Positions 62,987 to 64,000 of a stretch of 64,000 bases of DNA are shown piece by piece; positions within the stretch are counted from its first letter, which is position 1; every line of letters begins with the position of its first letter. Below the pieces are notes generated by a model. It worked only from the letters and a program-made list of their open reading frames with translations. It did not search any database and was not told the DNA's origin. The position numbers were made by a program, and so were the translations under genes. The stretch comes from Sepioteuthis lessoniana (taxonomy: Eukaryota > Mollusca > Cephalopoda > Myopsida > Loliginidae): the NCBI GenBank assembly GCA_963585895.1, contig CAUZXS010005819.1, positions 2,501 to 66,500 of the forward strand. The letters run 5' to 3'.

Positions 62987-63851
62987 ACACCATATATCCC
63001 AAATAAATACAGTATCAAATCAACGTGTGAATTCATACAAATTTAAAAATCTACCCCCCACCCCCCCAAAAATGTATAACGTCATCACTTGATGTCGAAA
63101 ACCTTTTTACTAACGTTCCAGTTCATGAAACCATACAAATACTAATAGAAAACGTCGATAATCACCCCTCAATTCCTCCTCCTCCAGCCATACAACCAAA
63201 AATCCTCGAAAAACTCCTCCTTACTTGTAGCACTTAAATCCCATTCAATGATCCATCCGGCAACAAAATTAAACTGACGGTATTTCGATGGGATCACCCC
63301 TAGATCCTACCACTTCCGATTTCTACATGTCCCACATCGAAAACAAAATATCTAAAACAATAATAACTCAACCCAAGATACACGTCCGCTATGTTGACAT
63401 TTTCGTCGTAACACGTACCTATGATGACATTAACAATCTTTAAACAAACTCTCGTAAAAAAAATCCGTACAAAATTTTACTACCGAATTCAACATTAATA
63501 AAAAAAAAATCCCTTTCTTTGGTGTACTTACAGACTCCAACAATAATAACAAATTTTCTACATCTCCATATAAAAAGCCTACCAACGAAAATTCCACCCA
63601 ACTTAACTAAGACAACGAATTTCCCTAAAAAAGATAGCAATTATGAAAAAAACTTAATCCATAGAGCATTTTACATCTCATTTAAGACAATATTTTACAA
63701 AAAATTTACCAACATAAAACAAACCCTTGTTAATAACAATTTCCCTTATAAACTAGTTGATCAACAAATAAAACTATATCTTCACAACATGAACAAAAAT
63801 AAGTACACTACCAACAACAACAACACTAACAGAATTAATCTTTATAATTAG

Positions 63852-64000
63852 CTGCAATCGTTTCTGAAAGTTTTGATGAGATTTGATCAAGTTTTTTCTG
63901 CATTTTTGTTCTATTCTTCAATGGTTTCACGTTCTAATTCCAGAAGGTTTTTCGGTGACCGATGATTCATTCGCAGTTTCAATTATTGCCATAGATTTTC
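63852..64000. other. window end, unassigned
   Basis: Follows the Penelope reverse transcriptase. The minus strand reads LELERETIEE and ISSKLSETIAANYK-like, perhaps the start of another element, but it is too short to assign. Confidence 0.3.

Larger units (their letters stand above)
60205..63851 (+). mobile_element. Penelope-like element, broken by three insertions
   Basis: PLE segments in order: 60205-60465 (YINLSHIKLTETQQELLNFG, GKIAIHPNLRDLLKAEEIKK), 61031-61150 (HNLKHQNKLLTPTLKEAVN, NNPHITIRTGDKTNI), 61640-61920 (NDKTKFKKLTKSPTDQLLK, PIKPIISQIPTPVYHISKIL), and 62987-63851 (SLDVENLFTNVPVHETIQIL, then MGSPLGPTTSDFYMSHIENK, then RYVDIFVV). These are the PLE reverse transcriptase motifs, with frameshifts and stops. 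Motif C reads YVDI where YVDD is expected. A REP2 repeat and two RTE copies interrupt it. No GIY-YIG endonuclease is visible before the window ends. Confidence 0.87.

Noticed and set aside
1..64000. CRISPR array
   Set aside because: Direct repeats are minisatellite sub-units, SINE tails or microsatellites, with no regular unique spacers. The genome is eukaryotic.

Overview
This is a repeat-dense window from a eukaryotic, almost certainly invertebrate animal, genome. It is AT-rich, with long simple repeats ((AT)n, (CT)n, (GT)n), tRNA-derived SINEs, RTE-, Jockey- and Penelope-type retrotransposons, solo LTRs, a mariner derivative and hAT-type MITEs. There are no bacterial-style genes or operons, and I find no convincing host protein-coding gene. 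Nearly every long open frame is a retroelement fragment or an accidental frame through a repeat. A lophotrochozoan such as a mollusc would fit the repeat mix, but the sequence alone does not fix the organism.

I name the repeat families locally. REP1 is the dominant family: a roughly 230-bp head starting near GCCCAGTCGGCTGGGG, then a variable run of 35-55 bp AT-rich sub-repeats, then a short hairpin-forming 3' tail. REP1b is its diverged branch. SINE-A to SINE-F are tRNA-headed SINEs. REP2 is a dispersed repeat of about 550 bp. Several families have clear target-site duplications (TSDs), so their boundaries and insertion order can be read directly.

Layout. 1-4.9 kb: a deleted mariner, an RTE fragment split by REP1, SINEs C, A and D, and REP1. 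4.9-9 kb: a plain stretch, then clustered SINEs A-E and REP1b. 9.2-10 kb: a solo LTR inside a SINE-A. 12-18.6 kb: CT repeat, SINE-D, REP2, two RTE fragments, SINE-B, a hAT MITE and SINE-A nest, and a REP1 dimer. 20-21.7 kb: REP1 interrupted by a head-to-head SINE-E pair and a solo LTR. 22-23 kb: two SINE-C copies flank SINE-F, which carries a canonical hammerhead ribozyme. 23-26.2 kb: REP1 copies, one with transduced flanking sequence holding a 5S-rRNA-like segment. 26.8-35 kb: minisatellite, scattered repeats, a second mariner copy, and a MITE with a 64-bp perfect palindrome. 35.4-48.2 kb: an inverted SINE-B pair, RTE fragments, many REP1 copies and two solo LTRs. 51.6-53.2 kb: a REP1 trimer that moved as one unit. 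55-56.1 kb: a 1-kb hAT-type element. 56.8-60.2 kb: a decayed Jockey-like LINE. 60.2-63.9 kb: a Penelope-like element broken by REP2 and two RTE copies.

How the parts relate. SINE-A, REP1 and REP1b end in the same short stem-loop, which suggests that one unseen LINE reverse transcriptase mobilises all three. SINE-A and SINE-C also share a central domain although their tRNA heads differ. The RTE copies here are 5'-truncated 3' ends. The best lead for something new is the SINE-F hammerhead. Next come the REP1 multi-head retroposon, which moves as monomer, dimer or trimer, and its captured 5S-like flank.
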